Below are positions 8,341 to 14,783 of a DNA stretch of 34,224 bases, piece after piece. Each line of letters begins with the position of its first letter. The first letter of the stretch is position 1. Source of the stretch: a virus; IMG/VR virus record IMGVR_UViG_3300047481_000142, positions 1 through 34,224 of that record; one strand, given 5' to 3'. The position numbers and the translations under genes were made by a program. Under the pieces are notes generated by a model. It worked only from the letters and a program-made list of their open reading frames with translations. It was not told where the DNA came from and did not search any database.

Positions 8341-8607
8341 TTAAAAACTTAGTATACTTTTCTTTGGTGGTTCTACTTTAACAGGTTCATTTTTGCATCT
8401 ATCTGCAAGAGCGATCGCACCTACCTTAGCACCATTATCGCCATTCTTAGCAATTTCCGTTACAGCATTCCAGCAGGCTGTTTGTGCAACTGTGTTGTCT
8501 TTGCTGATTGACTTGGCGCTGTCAACATATAGTTGATAATCTTTCGTGCTTAATGCGCTGCAACCTGTGAGTAAAAATGCTGCAAATATAATAGTTAAAT
8601 ATTTCAT
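8341..8607 (-). CDS. Small lipoprotein (88 aa)
   Basis: An 88-residue protein with a lipoprotein signal: MKYL start, hydrophobic core, lipobox LTGC with Cys16. The mature part is helical with three further Cys/Trp-rich spots (QTACWNAV, ADRCK) and a Pro/Lys-rich end. The ATG at 8607 was preferred over an upstream in-frame alternative start near 8646 because AAGGA lies at proper distance and the signal peptide begins here. It starts one base after the stop of the second lipoprotein gene. A candidate second outer-membrane component of the lysis system, or a superinfection-exclusion lipoprotein; both are inference. Confidence 0.8.
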   Translation of the reverse strand: MKYLTIIFAAFLLTGCSALSTKDYQLYVDSAKSISKDNTVAQTACWNAVTEIAKNGDNGAKVGAIALADRCKNEPVKVEPPKKSILSF

Positions 8608-8608
8608 A

Positions 8609-8899
8609 TTATTTGTCCTTGTCATAGGTTTTCTTAACCTTGTCATACCATTCTGCCCATCCGTCTACTTTATTAGAGCACTGATAGTATAGTGTATAAT
8701 TATCTACAATTATCTTAAACACTTCTGTCATAGTATTGGTGTCTGCTGGAACCTGTTTGAGTTCTTCGCATTTAGGCATTTGATTTGTAGCAGAATCTAT
8801 ATATGGCTCAGGAAAGTTAGGTTTGGCTGCTGTGAGTTTTGGTAGTAAACTACAGCCTTGAAGTGTAAAAATTAAACCGATTATGATTAACTTTTTCAT
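8609..8899 (-). CDS. Probable outer-membrane spanin lipoprotein (o-spanin, Rz1-like)
   Basis: A 96-residue lipoprotein with lipobox LQGC (Cys16). The mature region has a Pro-containing N-terminal linker, two further Cys (KCEEL, YQCSN) and a helical charged C-terminus. Its ATG overlaps the stop of the inner-membrane spanin candidate by four bases (8899-8896), the classic arrangement of paired spanins. In such systems the o-spanin is anchored in the outer membrane and contacts the i-spanin across the periplasm to fuse the membranes at lysis. It is longer than lambda Rz1 and less Pro-rich, so the call rests mainly on lipobox plus context. Confidence 0.75.
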   Translation of the reverse strand: MKKLIIIGLIFTLQGCSLLPKLTAAKPNFPEPYIDSATNQMPKCEELKQVPADTNTMTEVFKIIVDNYTLYYQCSNKVDGWAEWYDKVKKTYDKDK

Positions 8900-9447
8900 T
8901 TTTTATCCTCTTTAGGAGGACGAGCTGCACCTGCGTTTAGTTGATCTATCAGTAAAGAAGGTACTTTACATTGCTCGTTAACACGTTTTAGTTCATCAAT
9001 CTGTGCTTCAAGTTTCTTACGCTCTTCTTCGCTGAGATTCTTTTCTTTAACGATCTCTTTTACTACTTCTTTAGTATCGCCTTTTATATAACGATCTATT
9101 GTCTTGGTAATTGTTTTACCTCTATTAGCAACGGCTTCATCTCGCTCAGCCTGCACTTTAGAAAGATCTTGATTGATCTGTTTAAATTCTGCTTCTTGTT
9201 TAGCAACTAGTTCTTTCAGTCGAGCATGTTCTGCCTTGTACTTTTCTTCGTTGGCAATAACACCTTGGAAGTAAACACCCACTAATAGTAATAGAACACT
9301 ACCTACTTGAATAGGCAAACGATAGGTTGATACAAACGGAATAAATTTTAATACCCAGGCTGCTAATACACCTAGCACACCTGCTATCAATACTAGACTC
9401 CAGAACCAGTCAGGTAAGAGTCCAAGCATGAATGTTATTTGCCACAT
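8896..9447 (-). CDS. Probable inner-membrane spanin (i-spanin, Rz-like)
   Basis: A 183-residue protein. Two hydrophobic segments near the N-terminus (about 16-38 and 46-66) are followed by a long periplasmic coiled coil rich in Lys/Glu (about 67-160). The end, CKVPSLLIDQLNAGAARPP, resembles Rz-type C-termini. Classic Rz has one membrane helix; the extra one is a difference. Start overlaps the endolysin stop as TAATG and stop overlaps the o-spanin start, so the three lysis genes are translationally coupled. Confidence 0.8.
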   Translation of the reverse strand: MWQITFMLGLLPDWFWSLVLIAGVLGVLAAWVLKFIPFVSTYRLPIQVGSVLLLLVGVYFQGVIANEEKYKAEHARLKELVAKQEAEFKQINQDLSKVQAERDEAVANRGKTITKTIDRYIKGDTKEVVKEIVKEKNLSEEERKKLEAQIDELKRVNEQCKVPSLLIDQLNAGAARPPKEDKK

Positions 9448-10076
9448 TAGTGAATACCTAGTACATGTAGAGCGTGATTATAATGTTTGATACGATCATC
9501 AAGTCCAATAGTACCACCATTGATTTTCTTAGTTAATGTAAGAATATCACCTTTGTCTGCCCACTGGTTTAAATTGTTTTGTTCCCAAAAGAAACAGGCC
9601 GACTGAACCGCGCCTTCAAATGTTTCTAGATATTCGGGAACATCTTCTACATCCATGTCAAGACTGGCAGCAAAGAATGTGTAATTGTTTTTGCCAGTCA
9701 ATTGAATCAATCCACGACCGCAGTATTTCCATCCGTCACCTGATTCTTCAGGACCGTTACCCATTCTACTTGCATAGACCCTATTGGCAATCATCTTTGG
9801 TTTATTTGCATAGCGAGCAGCTATAGCGTCGTCGGGAAAATATTTGCCAAATACACGACGTAGGCTTGGTGCTTTGTAGTTTAGATTTTCTTTTAGGAAT
9901 TTAAAACCGCCGCTTTCATGTGCGCATTGTGCGATAAAAGCTGCCACACGATGTGTTGTGTTTATTTCGTATTCCGGTAAAATTTCGCAAATAGCATTAT
10001 ACCAATAGTCCAAATATTGATTCTTACCTATCATTTCCTGTAGGTGAGATTTTTGAAAATCAAATGTAAAACTCAT
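9447..10076 (-). CDS. GH19 chitinase-like endolysin
   Basis: A 209-residue single-domain muramidase/chitinase-like lysin. The motif AHESGGF holds the expected catalytic Glu at residue 54, and YCGRGLIQLTGKNNY (about 117-131) is the GH19 substrate-cleft signature. The C-terminal helix pattern LTKKINGG follows the family. No signal peptide, so it should reach the peptidoglycan through a holin. Phage GH19 enzymes cleave peptidoglycan glycan strands. First gene of the lysis cassette in the reading direction; AGAGGA precedes the ATG. Confidence 0.92.
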   Translation of the reverse strand: MSFTFDFQKSHLQEMIGKNQYLDYWYNAICEILPEYEINTTHRVAAFIAQCAHESGGFKFLKENLNYKAPSLRRVFGKYFPDDAIAARYANKPKMIANRVYASRMGNGPEESGDGWKYCGRGLIQLTGKNNYTFFAASLDMDVEDVPEYLETFEGAVQSACFFWEQNNLNQWADKGDILTLTKKINGGTIGLDDRIKHYNHALHVLGIH

Positions 10077-10078
10077 TT

Positions 10079-10816
10079 TTAAATCCTCTGTAGTAGCATT
10101 TTTTGACCGTTGTTGTCAAAAACTAAAGTATCGCCCAATTTGGTTATGTTGTAGTCACCAAGTACTTTAGTTAACCAAAATACTTCGCTCGCTGATCCTG
10201 TATCTAGTGACACAGGATCTGTATTATTTTCTAATACAGTTTGATCGCCTTGATTCAAAAGCCTCAATTGCACTTTTTGATTGAATGGCTTATGAAATGT
10301 TATTATGTCACCTTCCAATGTAAGATCATCCATAAGTGTTTTGTTAAAGAAACTTTTAACACCTTCTGTTCTAACATTGTTTAAGTGTGCGTCGTAGTCA
10401 ACAGGTGTAGGAGGAACAATCTTTGATAATGCTTCTGTAGTCACTTCAAAGTCCTTACCCATCCTATGATATCTAAACTTCCAATCATCTATGCCAGTTA
10501 ATTTTCTAATACCGTAGGAAAGTTCTTTAATCTGTTCTGCTAGATTAGGAGTTCGATTTAATTCAACAAATACAAAGTAATCTCCGTCAGCATTTTCTCC
10601 AGCACTGACATCACTGTCCAGTACAAATGGATAACCTTTTTCAATAAATTCCATCATGTCCTTAGCAGGATTTCTATCTTTTACCTTGAAAGTTATTACA
10701 CAAACATCTCTATCTTCGCCCATTTTAGATTTGTGACTGTCTATTTCAAACAGTTCAGAAATCATATCTTTAAGGTCTAACGGACGAAGTCCTTCATTAA
10801 GCTGCTGGTTGTGCAT
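10079..10816 (-). CDS. Conserved-type phage protein of unknown function (245 aa)
   Basis: A 245-residue soluble protein with no signal or membrane segment. The N-terminal half is mixed alpha/beta with an Asp/Gly-rich centre (SDVSAGENADGDYFVFVEL); the C-terminal half looks beta-rich with short repeating turns (GDQTVLENN, GDYNITKLGDTLVFDNN). The start lies 20 bases inside the previous gene, with AGGA upstream, so the two are coupled. No family recognised. The position beside the lysis cassette does not by itself say it is a lysis protein. Confidence 0.7.
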   Translation of the reverse strand: MHNQQLNEGLRPLDLKDMISELFEIDSHKSKMGEDRDVCVITFKVKDRNPAKDMMEFIEKGYPFVLDSDVSAGENADGDYFVFVELNRTPNLAEQIKELSYGIRKLTGIDDWKFRYHRMGKDFEVTTEALSKIVPPTPVDYDAHLNNVRTEGVKSFFNKTLMDDLTLEGDIITFHKPFNQKVQLRLLNQGDQTVLENNTDPVSLDTGSASEVFWLTKVLGDYNITKLGDTLVFDNNGQKMLLQRI

Positions 10817-11327
10817 TTGCCATATCCTGTACTTGTGCTTCAGCTGCGTCTGGCACAGCGGCCATTACGTTACGCTTACTTAACATATCTTCTATTTTAT
10901 TTTTATCTAGATTACGATAACCACGGTTAATGTCATGCATGAGCTTTTTTGGCATGGTTATTCTTACCATCCAAATGTCTTTATGATCAATTTTACCTTT
11001 TTTAGTTCCTGGACGAATATCATCTGGAGTTTTGATCTTACGTACCTTTGCCAGTTTGGATTCAGCGAATTCTACCTTGCATCCGTATTCTAGTAGACGT
11101 TTTCCGCCCACAGGTTCTGGCATGCGTTCTTTAGGCCACATAAATGTGCATTGAACATAGTAACGGCTTTCTTTAGGTCCTTCTACAAGCTCACCGTCAA
11201 ACCAGTTATCATATACATAGATATCTAATTCGTCAATAACACGCTCAAAATCCTTTAATAGGTTTAGGCTGTTATTAGACCCGTAGATGTTTTCTATATT
11301 GCTTATAATGTCTTTTAAATCGGCCAT
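10797..11327 (-). CDS. Conserved-type phage protein of unknown function (176 aa)
   Basis: A 176-residue soluble protein with a central stretch RYYVQCTFMWPKERMPEPVGGKRL split over about residues 55-80, and a basic helical segment KKLMHDINRGYRNLDKNK later on. The C-terminus is Ala/Gln-rich. The ATG at 11327 was chosen over a TTG at 11339 because GGGAG lies six bases before it. First minus-strand gene after the divergent boundary with phoH. Coupled to the next gene by a 20-base overlap. No function recognised. Confidence 0.7.
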   Translation of the reverse strand: MADLKDIISNIENIYGSNNSLNLLKDFERVIDELDIYVYDNWFDGELVEGPKESRYYVQCTFMWPKERMPEPVGGKRLLEYGCKVEFAESKLAKVRKIKTPDDIRPGTKKGKIDHKDIWMVRITMPKKLMHDINRGYRNLDKNKIEDMLSKRNVMAAVPDAAEAQVQDMANAQPAA

Positions 11328-11341
11328 ACTATCTCCCAATG

Positions 11342-11349
11342 TATTTATT
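11342..11349 (-). promoter_or_regulatory. Late promoter-like motif ahead of the 176-aa gene
   Basis: Minus-strand AATAAATA in the divergent gap between the 176-aa gene and phoH, 14 bases before the ATG at 11327. Core ATAAATA as in the other candidates; the short distance to the start makes it weaker. Confidence 0.35.
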
Positions 11350-11393
11350 CCAGCTAGTTTTTTAACTTAACTTATAAAAAAATGTTTTGGTTG

Positions 11394-11400
11394 TTAAATA
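11394..11400 (+). promoter_or_regulatory. Late promoter-like motif ahead of phoH
   Basis: Plus-strand TTAAATA five bases before the first inverted repeat of the phoH leader. The same TTAAATA variant precedes the 181-aa fibre gene. A start point just downstream would make the whole hairpin region part of the transcript. Confidence 0.4.
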
Positions 11401-11405
11401 CTTGT

Positions 11406-11471
11406 GTGTCCGGGTACGGACGCTACGGTAAAAGGTCCGTGCCTAACACGTTAACAAGGAGGCTAACCTTA
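11406..11471 (+). promoter_or_regulatory. Structured 5' leader of phoH with alternative hairpins
   Basis: Three inverted repeats share strands and so cannot all form at once. Hairpin A is 11406-11423 (GTCCG/CGGAC core, loop GGTA, 7 pairs with one wobble). Hairpin B is 11413-11443 (GGTACGGAC with GTCCGTGCC, 9 pairs with one G-U, loop of 13). Hairpin C is 11438-11450 (CGTG/CACG). The Shine-Dalgarno AAGGAGG (11456-11462) sits in a weak AAGG/CCTT fold just before the ATG at 11472. The arrangement looks like a switchable leader; no known riboswitch class was recognised. Confidence 0.5.
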
Positions 11472-12209
11472 ATGAAGAGAAAGAAAGCAGCTCTACTGAG
11501 AGCAACGCAGTCAGGTAATACAACAAATGTAGTTAACATAGCAGATAATTCCAAGTATCAAAAACGTCCTAGAGTTCAAATATATCCCAAGAACTTAAAT
11601 CAAGAAAACTATCTAATCAAACTAAACAACACAGAAAAAATGATAATTTTCGCTATCGGACCAGCCGGTACGGGTAAAACCCTGTTGGCTGTACAATGGG
11701 CTATAGATCAACTCAAGTACGGTGATGCTACTAGAATTGTCATAACTAGACCTGCTGTATCAGTAGATGAGGATCATGGATTCCTACCTGGAGATCTTAA
11801 TCAAAAGATGGAACCATGGACCAAGCCAATAATGGACGTGTTCTCTGAAAACTATAACGCCAGAGAGTTAGAAAATATGATAAGAGAGGGGGTGATTGAA
11901 ACTAGTCCGTTAGCCTATATGAGAGGACGAACATTTAAAAACGCTGTAATAATTGCAGACGAGATGCAAAACGCTACGCCTAGTCAGATGAAAATGCTGC
12001 TGACACGACTAGGACAGGGATCTAAGATGATTGTTACTGGAGATTTGCAACAAGCAGATCGCCCAACTAATAATGGGCTTCTGGAGTTCCTTAAGTTGTA
12101 TAACAACTTTGCAAACCACAGGTATGTAGATCTATGCGAGTTTACTATCAGCGATATTGAAAGACATGAAGCTGTAAAGGAGGTGTTGTCTATTTACGGA
12201 GACTGTTAA
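11472..12209 (+). CDS. phoH: PhoH-like P-loop ATPase
   Basis: A 245-residue PhoH-family protein. Walker A GPAGTGKT at 63-70, Walker B VIIADEMQN, and the family signature MTGDLxQ-like MIVTGDLQQADRP. PhoH proteins are ATPases related to helicase domains, some tied to phosphate starvation and RNA metabolism; they are common in marine phages. The ATG at 11472 has AAGGAGG nine bases upstream; a further-upstream in-frame alternative at 11382 would translate through the hairpin leader and is rejected. It is the only plus-strand gene for about 20 kb, converging with the 78-aa gene with a four-base tail overlap. Confidence 0.93.
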   Translation: MKRKKAALLRATQSGNTTNVVNIADNSKYQKRPRVQIYPKNLNQENYLIKLNNTEKMIIFAIGPAGTGKTLLAVQWAIDQLKYGDATRIVITRPAVSVDEDHGFLPGDLNQKMEPWTKPIMDVFSENYNARELENMIREGVIETSPLAYMRGRTFKNAVIIADEMQNATPSQMKMLLTRLGQGSKMIVTGDLQQADRPTNNGLLEFLKLYNNFANHRYVDLCEFTISDIERHEAVKEVLSIYGDC

Positions 12210-12442
12210 TCAAGATAAGGCTTGAGCTTATCGCCTAATAGTCTTTTGTACATTTCTAACATGTCGTCAAAGGTGGCCTCAGGATTGAGGCCATTTTTGA
12301 CACACTTCTTTTGTTTGAAATCTAGAATCACTTTTGATTCTTGAATGTGTCTATTACTGATTGAGTTTTTGAACTCAGTAATTTCATCCCACTTACCATT
12401 TGGTCTTTTGAAGTAGGTAACCAACATATATCTAGATTTCAT
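12206..12442 (-). CDS. Small unknown protein (78 aa)
   Basis: A 78-residue basic protein with no membrane segment. It starts MKSRYMLVTYFKRPNGKWDE, a beta-hairpin-like opening, then a Lys-rich helix-forming part with one Cys (KKCVKNG). The start overlaps the previous stop as ATGA (12442-12439). It is the last gene of the clamp-loader run and ends tail-to-tail with phoH. In T4-like genomes the small clamp-loader subunit (gp62) lies after gp44, but I see no similarity to gp62 here. Unknown function. Confidence 0.7.
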   Translation of the reverse strand: MKSRYMLVTYFKRPNGKWDEITEFKNSISNRHIQESKVILDFKQKKCVKNGLNPEATFDDMLEMYKRLLGDKLKPYLD

Positions 12443-12927
12443 TCTACAGGGTCTCCCTTGTCATCAACTTCTATCCAAGTATAATCACCCAGCCACTTTA
12501 CTTTGCAGATGTATTCATATGTATCCGGCGGAGCCGTATACCAGTCATTGGGTCCTAGATGGCACAATACTGTATGCTTGTGTCTATGATCAAATGCCAG
12601 CCAATATGTTTGTCCGTGATAAACCTGAAATTGATATTTGGCTGCATGAACAGCATCCGTAATTTCTAATCTACGTTTGATACTAGCTGCCTGCTTTTGT
12701 AATACAGCTACCAATTCCATAATACGGTTATACTCTTGCTGCCCGTGCATTCGAGCAACATTAACCATAATATCTTTTTGTTTTGCAACGGGTATTAGAT
12801 CGAAACTTGGCCCACCTACTTCCGTAGGATAAGGAGTGATATTTTTATTAAAAAAGGATACTAATGATCCTCCAATATCAGCATCGTAACTGTTTTTACC
12901 TTTAGCTGAATTCTTTTTATCACTCAT
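12439..12927 (-). CDS. DUF2452-like protein (162 aa)
   Basis: A 162-residue protein with NPYPTEVGGP-type opening (TPYPTEVGGPSFDLIPV, about 32-48), a long helix VARMHGQQEYNRIMELV, and a beta-rich C-terminal part YQFQVYHGQTYWLAF...LGPNDWY. This order matches DUF2452, a family of unknown function that also includes a small vertebrate protein (C1orf50). No membrane segment. It overlaps the clamp-loader gene by eight bases and the 78-aa gene by four, so it is co-expressed with replication genes. Assignment is by motif recall; function unknown. Confidence 0.7.
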   Translation of the reverse strand: MSDKKNSAKGKNSYDADIGGSLVSFFNKNITPYPTEVGGPSFDLIPVAKQKDIMVNVARMHGQQEYNRIMELVAVLQKQAASIKRRLEITDAVHAAKYQFQVYHGQTYWLAFDHRHKHTVLCHLGPNDWYTAPPDTYEYICKVKWLGDYTWIEVDDKGDPVE

Positions 12928-13840
12928 TTATTCTTGCCAGTTTTATAAGTGTAGCTGACAAATTGATTTCTGGATCGATGGCTAGAGTATGATCAACACA
13001 ACCTTGTTTAAGAACAAGTACAGCCTGATATTGTTTACGTTCATCTCCAAAGATTTCAATATTGTCATAGAGCCAACGATAAACATCCTGCATTTCTTCA
13101 GCGCGAATTTTTCCACACAGTAATTTTCTTGCGCCATAGATATCACCGGCTTTAAACAGATTGACCATATCAAACTTCCAGTCTGCTTCGCCTGCGTCTT
13201 CTCTGTTTGGAGAATTCAGTTTACCTTCTTGGCTGTTTTGTTGAACAAGTTGAATGCACTTACGAAGATCTGGGTAGGCAACCTTAACATATAAATCCAA
13301 GGTGTCTAGATCAAATTCAATATTTTCTTCAACTAAAACAGTGGCAACCCTAGCGGTATATTCTGTTTGGTCAGTTCGTTCCATATGGAAACCCTGGCAT
13401 CGACTATGCAGAGCAGGGATAATACGGCTAGGGTAATTACAAGTAAGTATAAACCTAGCGGTTTGATGATATTCTTCCATAACACCGCGAAGCGCGGCTT
13501 GAGCATTTGGAGACAGGTAATCTGCTTCATCTAATAGTACCACCTTAAAAGGACCAAAGGGAATCATCGCAACAAAGTTAGTGATTTTATCTCTAACATC
13601 GTCTACGGAGTTTGTACGGCTAGCATTAATTTCTAAAACGTCATAATCTTCAATGCCAATTTCATTGATAAGAATACGAGCTAGAGTGGTCTTGCCAATA
13701 CCGGCAACACCACTTAGTAGCAGGTGAGGAAAACTCTTATCTTTAATCCAAGTTTCAACTTGGCGACGTTGTGCGGCATCTCTAAACACATAGCCGTCGA
13801 TAGTCTTAGGACGATACTTTTCTACCCAAAGTTCTTTCAT
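12920..13840 (-). CDS. 44: Sliding-clamp loader large subunit (gp44/RFC-like)
   Basis: A 306-residue AAA+ ATPase. N-terminal WVEKYRPKTID is the RFC-box opening; Walker A GVAGIGKT at 44-51; Walker B VVLLDEAD (DEAD at 104-107); Sensor 1 LTCNYPSRI; SRC arginine-finger motif HSRCQGF (SRC at 146-148). A C-terminal collar domain follows. In T4-like phages it assembles with a small subunit to open the sliding clamp and load it on primer-template DNA. Length is near T4 gp44 (319 aa). Its ATG overlaps the stop of the 55-aa membrane-protein gene as ATGA. Confidence 0.95.
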   Translation of the reverse strand: MKELWVEKYRPKTIDGYVFRDAAQRRQVETWIKDKSFPHLLLSGVAGIGKTTLARILINEIGIEDYDVLEINASRTNSVDDVRDKITNFVAMIPFGPFKVVLLDEADYLSPNAQAALRGVMEEYHQTARFILTCNYPSRIIPALHSRCQGFHMERTDQTEYTARVATVLVEENIEFDLDTLDLYVKVAYPDLRKCIQLVQQNSQEGKLNSPNREDAGEADWKFDMVNLFKAGDIYGARKLLCGKIRAEEMQDVYRWLYDNIEIFGDERKQYQAVLVLKQGCVDHTLAIDPEINLSATLIKLARINE

Positions 13841-14004
13841 ACCATTTCCTCTAGAATACCTAACATTTCTGCAAGAATAAATAAAGCACCAGCCGGAACT
13901 AGAAATCCGTAGATTAAAGTAATACCTGCACCAATTCTAAATCCGCTTTTTACAAGGCTCACATAAAAATGCCCCTTGCTTGTATCTTTAGGTTGAATTT
14001 CCAT
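13837..14004 (-). CDS. Small membrane protein (55 aa)
   Basis: A 55-codon frame fills the otherwise empty gap between the cytidylyltransferase and the clamp loader. It begins MEIQPKDTSKGHFYVSLVKS, followed by a hydrophobic stretch rich in Gly/Ile/Leu/Ala (about residues 23-50), which is one or two short membrane helices, and ends LGILEEMV. Its stop TGA overlaps the clamp-loader ATG (13840-13837), and its start lies 17 bases inside the upstream gene. The double overlap supports real translation. No function recognised. Confidence 0.72.
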   Translation of the reverse strand: MEIQPKDTSKGHFYVSLVKSGFRIGAGITLIYGFLVPAGALFILAEMLGILEEMV

Positions 14005-14422
14005 TTCTCAGTACCTTTTCTGTTTCTGCTGCAACTACACGATTACGTAGTTCGGTGGTAGAGAAACTATGCCGACGTTTGTTAAAATAAAGTTCCATGC
14101 CCATATTATCACCTGTAAACTCTCTTTGCATATATTCCTCTCCTAATATTCTAACATTAATAGGATAAGAAAGCAAGATGTCCGCAAGTTCTTTTTCTGT
14201 GGCATAGGGTATAACTTTGTCCACATACTTACAGGCTTCAACTTGAATGAATCGTTCAAACACTGATTGAACAGGTTTATTCTTTTCTGTTGGACGATCT
14301 ATAGTTGGATCAGTTTGTAGACCAACTATAAGATAGTCGCATTGTTGCTTGGCTTCTTCAAGCATGAGCAGATGCCCTGCGTGAAAAAGATCAAATGTTG
14401 AACAGGTGAATCCAATTCGCAT
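13988..14422 (-). CDS. TagD-like cytidylyltransferase
   Basis: A 144-residue single-domain nucleotidyltransferase, the usual size of glycerol-3-phosphate cytidylyltransferase (TagD, ~130 aa). GFTCSTFDLFHAGHLLML holds the HxGH motif at residues 14-17; ILGEEY is mid-domain; FSTTELRNRV (about 119-128) is the ISTTxIxxR-type end motif. Such enzymes make CDP-activated alcohols or ADP-sugars; the substrate here cannot be read. Together with the sugar dehydrogenase upstream it hints at surface-polysaccharide or virion-glycan chemistry (inference). Ends inside the start of the 55-aa gene. Confidence 0.85.
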   Translation of the reverse strand: MRIGFTCSTFDLFHAGHLLMLEEAKQQCDYLIVGLQTDPTIDRPTEKNKPVQSVFERFIQVEACKYVDKVIPYATEKELADILLSYPINVRILGEEYMQREFTGDNMGMELYFNKRRHSFSTTELRNRVVAAETEKVLRNGNST

Positions 14423-14423
14423 G

Positions 14424-14783
14424 TTAATCTTTCAAAAATTGTTTTAGCTCCGGAGGTGCCCATCCAAGTGGTTTCAGTACCTTGCCGTCTTCACGTTTGC
14501 GAACTTTGCCGGTGTCTCGATCAATCTTGGCAAAGTTAGTGCGCATGACTTCTTTCCATGCACCTTCTCCGTCTGCACCCATGCTGTGTATGGCCCCTAT
14601 GGTAACAACAAGAATGTCAATGAGTGCGTCCAATTGTTCAACTTGATCTTTAGCGTCGTTGAATTCTTTGACTTCTTCTTCTATCAACTTTTTATAAAGT
14701 ACAAACTGTCCTGCGTTGATCTCACCTACTGTTTGATCACAGGCTCGCATAAACTTTTCTTGATCTCTAAATGGGTTAGACAT
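14424..14783 (-). CDS. MazG-like NTP pyrophosphohydrolase
   Basis: A 119-residue all-alpha NTP pyrophosphohydrolase. LIEEEVKEFNDA followed about 12 residues later by DALIDILV gives the ExxE...D metal-binding signature. The C-terminal FAKIDRDTGKVRKREDGKVLKP segment is typical of the phage MazG/HisE-like subgroup. Phage members are thought to hydrolyse (d)NTPs or alter ppGpp. The ATG at 14783 was chosen over an upstream in-frame start at 14804, because AGGAG lies six bases before it; it overlaps the end of the sugar dehydrogenase gene by eight bases. Confidence 0.85.
   Translation of the reverse strand: MSNPFRDQEKFMRACDQTVGEINAGQFVLYKKLIEEEVKEFNDAKDQVEQLDALIDILVVTIGAIHSMGADGEGAWKEVMRTNFAKIDRDTGKVRKREDGKVLKPLGWAPPELKQFLKD

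Noticed and set aside
12214-12232. 6-bp inverted repeat GATAAG/CTTATC after phoH as a terminator
   Set aside because: No T-run follows and it lies in the coding sequence of the convergent 78-aa gene.
12206-12442. 78-aa protein as clamp-loader small subunit gp62
   Set aside because: The position fits, but length and sequence show no recognisable similarity to gp62.
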